Below are positions 45,101-54,161 of a DNA stretch of 64,000 nt, in pieces. Position 1 is the first letter of the stretch. Each line of letters begins with the position of its first letter. The stretch is from assembly GCF_030269925.1 (NCBI RefSeq), contig NC_085123.1:5084001-5148000 (forward strand), written 5' to 3'. The translations under genes and the position numbers were made by a program. Source of the DNA: Bombyx mori (lineage: Eukaryota > Arthropoda > Insecta > Lepidoptera > Bombycidae). The notes under the pieces are model-generated. The model made no database searches. It was not told where the DNA came from and saw nothing but the letters and a program-made list of their open reading frames with translations.

Positions 45101-48100
45101 TACATTTTCGCATGAAAAATGTTTTTTTTTCTGTTCAGGTCGCAGCGGAGAAGCAACGCAGCTGTTGAGACGATTGATCAACAGCAAACATCTCGGTATG
45201 ACGGTGTCCCCGCTGCGGGCGTCCACGTCGCCCACGCCCTCTGCCGTGCAGCCGCCGGTCAACGGATCTGTTTCGCCGGTACGATCAGTGCTTTCAAACA
45301 CGTTTACAATTTTATGTTTATCTATGACTAGCTCAAGCGTCACGTAACGTGAATGCTTACGCTGATCTTGAGACGCGGCCAATTAACCCTTTTTGATGCT
45401 GAACTTACTTCCGCATATTTTGTAGAAATCGCTAAAGGACTTTTGAAGAAAAGTACTTTATAAAAAATTTAACTTAAAAAAATAATAAAAAATTCACAGC
45501 AAAACAATTTTAAATGGTCATTTGTCATTCGTCGCCCAAAACACGTCATTTCGGATCCTCCCAATCCAATAACGGTGCTTTTAGGTACCACAAGCACCGA
45601 TCACCGTCCTCGTCGAACCCGTCGCTTGCGACGAAGGGCTCGACGAGTTAATTAACCCACATTCATAGCCCGCTGAATTTCTCACCGCATCTTCTCAGTG
45701 GGTCGCGTTTCCGATCCGATGGTAAATTCTGCGAAGCACTGCTCTTGCTAGGGCTAATGTTAGCAACGTCCTCAGGTTAGAGCCACGTGAGCTCACCTAC
45801 CGGTTCGATTACGCTGGCATAGCCCTCTAAGGCTATCAGCTTAGGTAGGAAAGAAAAAAAAGTCCGTTCCTAGACACAAGAGTATGTAGTGCCAGTTAAT
45901 CCTTTTAGTGCTGAGCTTATTTTCGCATATTTTGCACAAATTTTGCTAAAAAAACTTTATCTTAAAAAAATACAAAAATTAATGTTAATTCATAACAAAA
46001 CAATTTTATAATATGGTTATTTATAAATATTATTGACTTATTAAAATGTTATACAAACGTGCACCAAGTGCACACGTCAGTACAGGTCGATACCTAATAC
46101 CTATAATCAAACTGCGCAAATAGCTCCGCACGTTATACGCTACAATAGAGACTCGAATTTTTGACGGTTCGCGCTCAAAAAGTCAAGATTACCGTCGACT
46201 TCTTTTAATTCTATTACACTAGCGGTAGGCAGCGGCTTGGCTCTGCCCCTGGCATTGCTGAAGTCCATGGGCAACGGTAACCACTCACCATCAGGTGGGC
46301 CGTATGCTCGTCTGCCTACAAGGGCAATAAAAAAACACTAGTAAGTGGACTTTCTAACTGTTCGCTTAAATGGTTACACACAATGCGAATCCCAACTCCC
46401 GCCCACAGATATGAAGAAGTCTCAATTTTATTGTATAATATCTATTATCCAAACTTTAAAACTGAAGCGTATGACCGCTCCATAGTAGAAATGTGCAGGA
46501 CAGCGGAAGCAATCCGCCCAGCCAAGCAATTTGTTTTGCTACTAATCATAACTGACATTTTAAAGTTCGCGGCTTAACTCTTATTGCGTACGTAGCAATG
46601 TAATGCTATTCATGCCTGATCGTGGAACTCGTTCGTGAGTGAAGAAGTATTACGATACCTATTACCTCAGAAACAGACAAGAAAATCGTCGCTAATTCTT
46701 TTTCTTCTTCTTCTCTATATCCACCTTATCTCACTAGGTGGGGTCGGCACAGCGATTTTTTCTATTCCATTCTCTTCTATCAGCCGTCATCTCAACACTC
46801 ACTCCTATCTCTCTCTCATATAGTCATTCACACACTCCATCCATGTCTTCTTCTGTCGACCTTTTCCCCTCTACCTTGCACTACCATTTCCATACATCTC
46901 CTAGTCATGTTCTTTCTACGCATCACATGTCCATACCACGCTAACCGTCCGCTCTTTAATATGTCAATAACCGGGGCTACTTTCACACTTCCTTTATATA
47001 TATTTTTCTTATAATTCATTATTTACAAACTTATGTATGCTAAAAATCATTTCATTAAGACAAATATTACTATTAGTAATTAATTTACAATGAAATTGAG
47101 GTTTAATATCCACGAAAATAATTATATGGCGATTACTTAATATCCGAATATGGCTATTAGTTCATTAGGTAACCTTTCCGTAAGAAATGTAATGATCTCG
47201 CATTATTTAAATGACTTAGTAAACTATGATTTAATTGAATTCTTTTGTTCATTAGGTATAGGAAAAATTATAGAAATTAAAATAATTTTATATATGGCCA
47301 GCTTATTGATTGACAGCGAGGTACATTAATAAATTACTATTTACTTAGAAAGGAATTTGCAGGAAATACAGTCTAGAGATATATTTTAGTCGAATGGGAA
47401 GAATACGTCTTGAGTTCCTCTTAATAACTACATTTAAAAAAAAATTGTTTCGCTGTAAGCCCTTAACATAATATTTTTTCAAAATTCACGATTCTTCATT
47501 GTAATAGTTGAATGAATACGGAAGTGATATTTCGAGTGAAATTTTACGTAGCATTTATTGCCGTTAATTTCGTAATACCGAAATATGTACACATAGTAAT
47601 CGTGATAATTTAGCAAGTCTGACTGACCTGCATTCGGCACACCTGTACAAATGAAGAGACCGCAATTAAAATATTCTATATTAAAACAATATGCCTTCAA
47701 ATTTCTTTAGGCTCGTAACGATTCGCGAAAAAGAGCATTGTCACCCTTATTAACAATAACATTAATTAATCAACCCCGATCAAACTATGTGGATTACCTA
47801 TCACCTCTCTGTGCATTCCTGTTGCATTTTAGGGGTAGTTCACACTACAAACTGTAATCTAAAATTTCCAAGCAATATCTATCGGATATAAATTCCATGA
47901 AATTTCCTCAGATTAATCGCGAAAGAATCTTCCTCACCTTTTTACTGGTGGTAGGACCTCTTGAGAGTCCGCGCGGGTAGGTACCACCACCCTGCCTATT
48001 TCTGCCGTGAAGCAGTAATGCGTTTCGGTTTGAAGGGTGGGGCAGCCGTTGTAACTACACTTGAGACTTTCGAACTTATATTTCAAGGTGGGTGGCGCAT

Positions 48101-51100
48101 TTACGTTGTAGATGTCTATGGGCTCCAGTAACCACTTAACACCAGGTGGACTGTGAGCTCGTCCACCCATCGAAGCCATAAAAAAAAAAAAAAAACACCG
48201 CCATCTTTCGATCGCGTATCGTCAGTTTTATGCAAAAAGCGTTTCATTATGATAGTTTTGTATATGATGAAGACTTTATCAATTTTGTGATCGTTACATT
48301 CGCTTAACTGTATCGGATAAAAGCTATGAGCTATCAAATAAAAAGTTCGACCAATAAATTCTCTTGTAAGCACACTATCATATATTGAAAAGTTGTTTAC
48401 ACCATCAAGAAACCTGTTTCCGTTTACGACCGTGGAAAATATGACAATTATTGGTTATTCATAAAACTATGTTATTAAAATGTTTTTGATGACTCATAGC
48501 GTCAGTAGTAATTTTGTTTTTTTATTATTCTACTTTGATGGTGGATAGATAGGTTTTGGTATTAACATGTAAATAACTTTTATGAGTAATTCGTGCGATT
48601 GACGGATTCTCAGAATCGAACGATTATTTAATTCTAGATATCTTTTGTTTTTTTCATTCAACACTAGTCATTAACGTTAAGGTCTATCTATCTAAGGATC
48701 TTTTTGAAATAGATTTTTTTTATAGCTTAGTTGGGTAGACGATCTCACGACCCACCTGGTGTTAAGTGGTTACCGTAGCTCATAGACATCTAGAACGTAA
48801 ATGCCGCCGCCCACCTTGAAATATAAGTTCTAAGATCTCAGTATAGTTATAACGGCTGCCCCACCCTTCAAACCGAAACGCATTACTGCTTCACGGCAGA
48901 AATAGGCAGGGTGGTGGTACCTACCCGGGCGGGTTCACAAGTCGCCTTGCCGCCACTACTAGACAAACTATAATTTTTTCAGGTTTAATTTTTATTGTAG
49001 GACAAGGTAAAGGTAGTAGGACCCCATGCGGATTCACAAGAGGTTCTACCACCAGTAATTACGCAAATTATAATTTTGCGGGTTTGATTTTTACTACACG
49101 ATGTTATTTCTTCACCGTCAATCGTCAATCGTGAACATTTGTTAAGTACGTATTTCATTAGAAAAATTGGTACCCGCCTGCGGGATTCGAACACCGTTGC
49201 ATCGCTAGATACGAATGCACCCGACGTCTACACGCTTACATCTATGAATCGTACACTGAAAATTACATCTATACAGAGATGGAGTGCGAATGATTTACAT
49301 GTAAAAACAGATTTTACGATATCGCACGCGTCGCGGTGATCTAGTATGCTAGTGAGTAATGTAAATACTAACGCGGGCGTACCGGTCCATCTGTTGACGC
49401 GCGAAGACTCGTAACTCGTGATCCCCCGACAGTTGTACTATACACACGACCGGTGTTGCAGCCACCAGCGCACTGAGCGACACGTGCAGCCCTCGTTTAT
49501 AGGACAGCGTAACGAAATAAATTAGGCTCGTTTATAGTCTCACTCGAACGTCTTTATGTTAATCTCGGAGGTAAACAAAGTTTTCCTTGAGGCTTGCCCG
49601 CGCGATGTTTGCTTAATGTGCGCGCGAGGAAACTTTTTTACTCGACACTGTTACTTCTAAGTTATTTTGATTGTTCGCGATACCGTTTATTTGGTTTTGA
49701 ACTTAACAATAATAGGGCATTTTTTATTTATTTTTTATTGCTTAGATGGGTGGAAGAACTCACAGCCCACCTGGTGTTAAGTGGTTACTGGAGCCTATAG
49801 ACGTCTACAATGTAAATGCGCCACCCACCTTGAGATATAGGTTCTAAGGTCTCAGTATAGTTACAACGGCTGCCCCACTCTTCAAACCGAAACGCATTAT
49901 TACTGCTTCACGGCAGAAATAGGCGGCGCGGTGGTACCTACCCGTGCGAACTCACAAGAGGTCATACCACCAGTGAAGAAAAGTGAGACAGTTCACAGCC
50001 ATAAATGGGGAATCGGTTATGGAATCTTTCGTTATATTGTTGAATGTTAGCAATTCGTATAATAATTCCGGATTTATAATTTTTTGCGTGTCTTCAATAA
50101 GGCGTGCAAAATGCCGTAATATTAACGTGATGAACAGATATATGTTATCGTGTGTTTATTTTTAATATCAATCTCAATTAGGTTAATCACTGTGCGCGCT
50201 ATGTGCCTTGTACAAACAGTATATAGTACAGTATACAGTACAAACACACCTGTTCGTCGTCTGATCAAAGATAAGATAACAAATGATCAAGTCAATAATG
50301 CACTTGTAATTCAATAGTTGAAACTCTGCTAAAGTTAAATTGTATTTTTGTAATCTAATATGTGCTACTAAGTAGTAGCGTAACATTTTTTTTCGGAATA
50401 TGAATTTATTATAAGTAATCAAATACAGTATGTCATTAATGATATTAGAATGCTGCTGGTTTTTTGCTTACGATTTCGATAACGGTTTCTTTCGGGATTT
50501 CTGTTGAGCAAAATCTTCTATTATAGGCATAGTATATGCATTAAATTATTATTATATATGTGTAATGTGACCGACAAAAATGTTTTGAGAATAAACGTGT
50601 GAAAGAAATGGTCGGTCTTTCGGGGGCCCTGAGAATGGGGGCCCTGGGCACGGGCCCCGTGTGCCCTTATGGTAAAGACGGTATTGCGTGCATTTCTGTT
50701 TGAAGTGTTTGCCAGTCATCATTCCAACTTTTTTTTCCTACATATGCTGATAGCTTTGAGAGGCTATTTCAGCCTCGCCCTAACATGTAGGTGAGCTCGC
50801 GGGGCTCAAACCGGAGTGTTGCTAACACTGGCCCTAGCAAGAGCAGTGCTTCGCAGAATCTACCACCGGATCGGAAACCCGACCCACTGAGAAGATCGGC
50901 GAGAATCTCAGTGGGCTGTGTCTATCGGTTGATTCGCTCGTCGAGCCCTTCGTTGCAAGCGACGGATTCGACGAGGACGGTGACCGGTGCTTGTGGTACC
51001 TAAAAGCACCGTTAATGGATCGGGAGGATCCGTAATGACGTGTTTTGGGCGACGTCGACTATGTACCATTCGGTCTACAGAATCGGGTATGGAATTCCAA

Positions 51101-54100
51101 CGGAATTACACCGACGAGCTGTGGGCATGTATGATATCGATGCAATTGAAAACTATATTTTTATTTTTTTGAATACTCACAACCATAATCATTTTGTTTT
51201 TATTCTTAAATAACATCAATTTTGTTTTTCCTTTTTTTAAAATATGATTGTAGTATTTTCTTTATTAAATTCAACTAGAACGGGGAATGGCCAGCGTCAG
51301 GCCGTGGCTCAAACGTAGCGGGAACGGCGCGAAGGAAACAAAGTTTTCCCGCGCGTGCGCAACCAGTGACGCAAGACCCCTCAACCAACAACTCTACTTG
51401 GCAACAGGCTGCTTCAGATAATGTAAGGACACACCAATCCATTCACACTAATTAGATTAATACGGATATATCGGTAGTGAAGTATTACTCTGCTAGGAGG
51501 ACAATGAGTAATAATTTCTTTTAATGAAACGTTTTACGATTTTCGTTTCATGAGTAATAATGATTACTCACTATAATTTCTTTAAAGAAAACTTCACTTA
51601 AATGTTTAAAATTAGTTTATCGTACTCCAAAATATACAATGACCCTGTAGCTGCAAGTGCGTAGTATGAGGTGATACTTACTGTGTTTAAAACAAAGCGT
51701 ATATTGTTTTCTCATTATAACCCAAAAGAAACGAATTTGATAAACAGAGGACAGATAGTGCAGAACATCCTGTGGTTGAACTTAAAATGCGATTCATTGA
51801 AGGTAGAGGGATATTTCTATGATGCATATGTCTTTTTACTGTGCAGCAAGAGGGGACGGAGGTGGGGAGCGGGGTTGGGGGCGGTAACCGCGGCTCCGCT
51901 CGCGTGGAGTTGTCGTGCAGCAACTGCGGCACGCACACGACCACGATCTGGCGGCGGGACACGCGCGGCGAGATGGTGTGCAACGCGTGCGGGCTGTACT
52001 ACAAGCTGCACGGCGTGCCGCGGCCCACCGCCATGCGGCGCGACACTATACACACGCGCCGCCGCCGTCCGCGACACGACTCCAAACATAGCAGGAACAG
52101 TACGTGCCACACAATACAAGACTTATATATCGAGGGTTCGAGAGGCTAATTGGTTTAAGCGAAATTTTTTTAACTTTACAGGACAGTCATTCAAAGTTTA
52201 AATTTTGGAAAAAATATCATTAAAAAAAAACTTTAAAGAGAAACTAAAAAGAAGTTCAATTAAAAAACATCGAACTGTTGTTGCTAATTAATACTAAATA
52301 AAACGCACTTTGAATTACAAAGATAAGGATTGCGTAGTAAGTGAAATGTCGCTTAAACTTTTCAGTCCTCGATATGACCAAGTTTTTTTTTTATTGCTTA
52401 GATGGGTGGACGAGCTCACAGCCCACCTGGTGTTAAGTGGTTACTGGAGCCCATAGACGTCCACAACGTAAATGCGCCACCCACCTTGAGATACAAGTTC
52501 TAAGGTCTCAAGTATAGTTACAACGGCTGCTCCACCCTTCAAACCGAAACGCATTACTGCTTCACGACAGAAATAGTAGCAGGGTGGTGGTACCTACCCG
52601 CGCGGACTCACAAGAGGTCCTACCACCAGTAAAGTATTGATATTATTTTATATGATTTTTATAGATTGTTATGTTAATCTAATAAATAAATATGTAATGT
52701 TGTGTTATTCAGAGTCTCGCCGCAGCGGTAGTGCGATGACGAACCCCGAGGTATCGGAGGGGGGTGCGGCGGGCGCGGAGGGCACGGAGGAGGCGGTGCT
52801 GGCCGCGCTGCGCCGACAGCTACAGCCGCACTTGCTGGCCGCGCTGCACGCGCACACCACGCGCCCCCACCGACATCAGGTACCGCGTCCCTCCCCCCAA
52901 GCCCCCTACCCCCTGACGCCGCATTATACCGCACGTTTTCTGCACTACACTGAAGATCTCACTTAGAGATCACTTAAGATAAGAAAAATGGCTACCCTCA
53001 GACACAGCCTACTGAGTTTCTCGCCGGATCTTCTCAGTGGGTCGCGTTTCCGATCCGGGGGTAGATTCTGCGAGGCACGCCTCTTGCTAGGGTTCGTGTT
53101 AGCAACGTAGTCAGGTTTGAGCCCCGTGAGCTCACCTACTAGTTAAGGTTACGCTGAAATAGCCTCTCGAGGCTCTCAGCTAAGGTAGGAAAAAAAAGGA
53201 AAAAATGCTTTTCTGACTTCTAAACCGAAATCGCTTCAGAGTAGAAATAATGTGGACAATAACTGCTGCGGACGCACTGCATACCGTACTCGGACAGAAT
53301 GAATGAATGAAACGATCCAAATGTTACATTTAAGTACATACGTATATTCCACTTTGTTGCAAAAATAAAATAACTTGAGTGTTTCATTAGTTTGATTAGC
53401 GATGGCGCTCACTTTGTGTACATAAAACCGTTCGCGCATCCTTTATAGGTACTTCAAAAACAATCTAATGCACACGTCACTTGTAAGGAATGCACTCGCC
53501 CTTTATTTGTTGTTTTATTTAACTTTAATAAATTATTATTTATTATGGCATTTCAAAAAGGTGTGAAGTGGGTATCGGCCCATAGACATCACTGCACGCC
53601 GCTCGTCAAGATCTTAATGTTCGAAAGTTATTTAAAACGTGCACCACATGGATTGATTGAATTTGGAAACTGTGTTTTTTCGTATATGCGAACGAAAATG
53701 TTCCTTATTGCAAGACTACGTGCGGTGTAATTTCGCGTGAACTCGCCCAGTTTGCCCCTGGACAAATTTGTTTCATTCTATAACTAAATGTGTGGTAATA
53801 ATACCGTGTATCATCCAGCTTAGCTCTATCCGTGTTCTGTATCGTCTAATTAATAACCCTCCTGCCTTCTCTCTCCCCATTCTTGTCTCGCGCCAGGATT
53901 GAGTGCAGTAAGTTTCATAATACACACTAATTGCATGCGAATTTCGTGTTTTGTCTCCGCTTAGATTTCAGTTTCGTAGTCTTCCATTCGATTATATTCA
54001 GTTGTTTTAATTCAAAAATAGAGATTTCGAATTTTGTGTGTTACGTTATATATTTTTTTGTTTTGTTTTTTATTCAGGTTGGCACGAATGCTCAGGAATA

Positions 54101-54161
54101 CGACGAGGCGCCGTTGAACTTAGTCGCGAGTCACGTGCCCGCCGCTGAGGAGACGCACTGA
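33125..54161 (+). CDS. GATAd: ZAD + GATA-type zinc-finger transcription factor (9 exons)
   Basis: Exons 33125-33277 (ATG), 33933-34085, 43607-44392, 44473-44584, 45139-45278, 51279-51422, 51847-52099, 52713-52879 and 54078-54161 (TGA): 1992 nt, 663 aa, all phases consistent. Residues 1-102 form a zinc-finger-associated domain (ZAD) with C12/C15 and C63/C66 ([17 protein letters not shown]), normally a dimerisation module. Residues 103-496 are acidic and low-complexity. Residues 520-544 are one GATA finger, C-x2-C-x17-C-x2-C ([14 protein letters not shown]...[16 protein letters not shown]), followed by a basic tail ([14 protein letters not shown]) for WGATAR binding. There is a single finger, so it is unlike the two-finger serpent/pannier/grain types; GATAd is my best guess at orthology. 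Near the C-terminus EAPLNLV loosely resembles a CtBP-binding motif. Intron 2 (9.5 kb) contains an entire antisense gene. The exon 2 to 3 join rests on phase and on the downstream acidic exon. The acceptor at 43606 (TTTAAG) is weaker than the rest. Confidence 0.8.
34214..43412 (-). CDS. Leucine-rich-repeat single-pass membrane protein, nested gene (8 exons)
   Basis: Exons in coding order: 43412-43398 (ATG), 43322-43151, 41951-41769, 39498-39275, 39073-38875, 38523-38345, 36090-35921 and 34493-34214 (TGA), 473 aa with consistent phases. The N-terminus [20 protein letters not shown] is a short signal peptide. LRRs run from about residue 75 to 345 ([81 protein letters not shown]). An LRRCT cysteine cap follows (WLCNCDL...YCAAP...FCP), then a transmembrane helix at about 424-448 and a 25-residue cytosolic tail ending DSSFA. 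So it is a cell-surface protein with extracellular LRRs, of unknown ligand. No TIR or kinase domain is present, so it is not a Toll. I cannot name an orthologue. The whole gene lies antisense within intron 2 of the ZAD/GATA gene. A minus-strand ATTAAA at 34130-34135 may be its poly(A) signal. Confidence 0.85.
35160..35640 (-). pseudogene. RTE-type LINE reverse-transcriptase fragment
   Basis: The complement reads, across frame breaks, [54 protein letters not shown] and IMRYGKYV. This is the RTE segment normally written KIWRDRxI...TKxxLVxxLVFP...RIDAxEMWCWRRML. It contains stops and frameshifts. It lies in the last intron of the LRR gene, same strand as that gene. Confidence 0.7.
36487..36697 (-). 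repeat. Family B dispersed repeat
   Basis: GACCTATTCGCTGGGAGCC through GGCGAGAAACTCAGTGGAC. In LRR intron 6, and also inside the ZAD/GATA intron. Confidence 0.7.
37047..37612 (+). repeat. Bm1 SINE split by a LINE-tail insertion
   Basis: Head GCCGTCGTGACCTAAAGG at 37047; the body is interrupted after TTTACGATTGA and resumes at CTTCCACGGTGAAGG near 37305. The interruption (about 37169-37304) is a short LINE tail, AGCGGTAGGCAGCGGCTTGG to GGGCAAT plus more than 20 A's. The Bm1 copy is therefore older than the insert. Confidence 0.8.
39812..40195. repeat. Nested Bm1 copies: minus short form inside a plus fragment
   Basis: The outer + strand fragment runs GTAACTATACTTGAGACC...GAACTTGTC up to 39841 and resumes at TCTCAAGGTGGTTGGCGC (40091) to the tail. 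Between them sits a minus-strand short Bm1 (39842-40090) that ends at CCTACCACCAGTAAA. In LRR intron 3. Confidence 0.75.
41183..41362. repeat. Family B repeat, inverted arrangement
   Basis: Begins CCCTACCTGTTTGCTAGTAGCCTAAAGG and ends with the near-complement CCTTTAGACTACCAGCGAACAGGTAGG, so two 3' ends face outward around a short middle. In LRR intron 3. Confidence 0.6.
41450..41680 (+). repeat. Bm1 SINE, short form
   Basis: Starts at ATACTGGTGGTAGGACC and ends in AATAAATAAAAAA; a small internal deletion removes the GTAATGCGTTTCGG segment. It is about 90 bp from the donor of the LRR exon 41769-41951. Confidence 0.75.
42012..42523. mobile_element. Inverted-repeat DNA element carrying a Bm1 insertion
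   Basis: 22-bp perfect terminal inverted repeats at 42012-42033 and 42502-42523 (CACCGGTGCCCTACGCGG...), extending imperfectly to about 45 bp (GAAGTAATTATGTCGATTTC). A minus-strand short Bm1 occupies about 42067-42318. What remains of the original element, 42319-42476, is open on the + strand ([20 protein letters not shown], lysine-rich tail, stop), probably the end or start of a lost transposase frame. The superfamily is unresolved because no clear target duplication is visible. In LRR intron 2. Confidence 0.65.
42577..42870 (-). repeat. Bm1 SINE, old copy
   Basis: Diverged complement of the Bm1 body (AGCCCAACTGGTATAAAGTGG, CCACCCACCTTGAGAC, CCACCCTTCAAACTGG). No TSD is recognisable. In LRR intron 2. 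Confidence 0.55.
43323..43397 (-). other. 75-nt intron without stop codons in the LRR gene
   Basis: The minus strand begins GTAAGTATAG and ends TTTCTTTGTTACAG, good donor and acceptor. It is exactly 25 codons long, in frame and free of stops. Splicing joins MYFPA to the hydrophobic VLTITIVLV, giving a compact signal peptide; retention would insert 25 mostly polar residues before it. Confidence 0.65.
45378..46022. repeat. Direct duplication flanking a family B copy
   Basis: About 45381-45525 and 45894-46022 are diverged direct copies (AATTAACCCTTTTTGATGCTG / AGTTAATCCTTTTAGTGCTG, and both end GCAAAACAATTTTA.A.TGGT). The family B copy at 45553-45862 (+) sits between them. In ZAD/GATA intron 5. 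Confidence 0.65.
46206..46337 (+). mobile_element. Very short LINE-tail insertion with target duplication
   Basis: About 130 bp: AGCGGTAGGCAGCGGCTTGG to GGGCAATAAAAAAA, flanked by ACACTAG just before its start and ACACTAG just after its tail. It has the same 5' start as the insert at 37169. In ZAD/GATA intron 5. Confidence 0.7.
46700..47005 (-). pseudogene. RTE-type LINE tail
   Basis: The complement reads [20 protein letters not shown] then [17 protein letters not shown], the RTE reverse-transcriptase tail also seen at 15604, followed by its 3' UTR (complement of CCACCTTATCTCACTAGGTG). In ZAD/GATA intron 5. Confidence 0.7.
47941..48195 (+). repeat. Bm1 SINE, short form
   Basis: TTTACTGGTGGTAGGACC at the start, complete 3' part, 15-A tail. 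Same 5' boundary as the other short copies. Confidence 0.8.
48712..49230 (-). repeat. Two adjacent Bm1 pieces, both minus
   Basis: 48712-48997 is the 3' two-thirds of a copy. About 49003-49230 repeats the middle (AGGTAGTAGGACCCCATGCGG) and continues to the tRNA-like head (complement of GATGCAACGGTGTTCGAATCC). The segment GGTACCTACCC...TTTTTATT is therefore present twice, as after an unequal exchange or two insertions. Confidence 0.65.
49240..49660. other. CpG-rich, non-repetitive block in ZAD/GATA intron 5
   Basis: This stretch has many CG dinucleotides (GCGCGAAGACTCG, CCGCGCGATG, GTGCGCGCGAGG) in an otherwise AT-rich intron and matches none of the repeats seen here. It could be an internal promoter, a 5' exon of a short isoform, or an enhancer. 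No coding frame is supported. Confidence 0.3.
49722..49977 (-). repeat. Bm1 SINE, short form
   Basis: T-rich start, complement of the 3' Bm1 part, ends at CATACCACCAGTGAAG. In ZAD/GATA intron 5. Confidence 0.8.
50731..51093 (-). repeat. Family B dispersed repeat, longest copy here
   Basis: From TTTTTTTCCTACATATGCTGATAGC to GTCTACAGAATCGGGTATGG, about 360 bp, including the CGAGCCCTTCG and GGATCGGGAGGATCCGTAATG segments. It ends about 185 bp before the ZAD/GATA exon at 51279. Confidence 0.75.
52386..52632 (-). repeat. Bm1 SINE, short form
   Basis: T run, complement of the Bm1 3' part, ends at CCTACCACCAGTAAA, 80 bp before the acceptor of the ZAD/GATA exon 52713-52879. Confidence 0.8.
53000..53193 (+). 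repeat. Family B dispersed repeat
   Basis: CACAGCCTACTGAGTTTCTCGCC to CAGCTAAGGTAGG plus an A run. In the last ZAD/GATA intron. Confidence 0.75.

Noticed and set aside
19725..51003. Similar ORFs starting MSSRGSN at 19970 (-) and 50791 (+)
   Set aside because: Both are frames across family B repeat copies; the resemblance comes from repeat similarity, not from a gene.
51671..52201. 176-codon ORF on + and 98- and 100-codon ORFs on - around the GATA exon
   Set aside because: These are alternative-frame shadows of the GC-rich GATA-finger exon; the frame giving C-x2-C-x17-C-x2-C is the real one.
53897..53908. Possible 11-nt micro-exon (CCAG|GATTGAGTGCA|GTAAGT) in the last ZAD/GATA intron
   Set aside because: Length is not a multiple of three between two phase-0 exons, and it contains an in-frame TGA.
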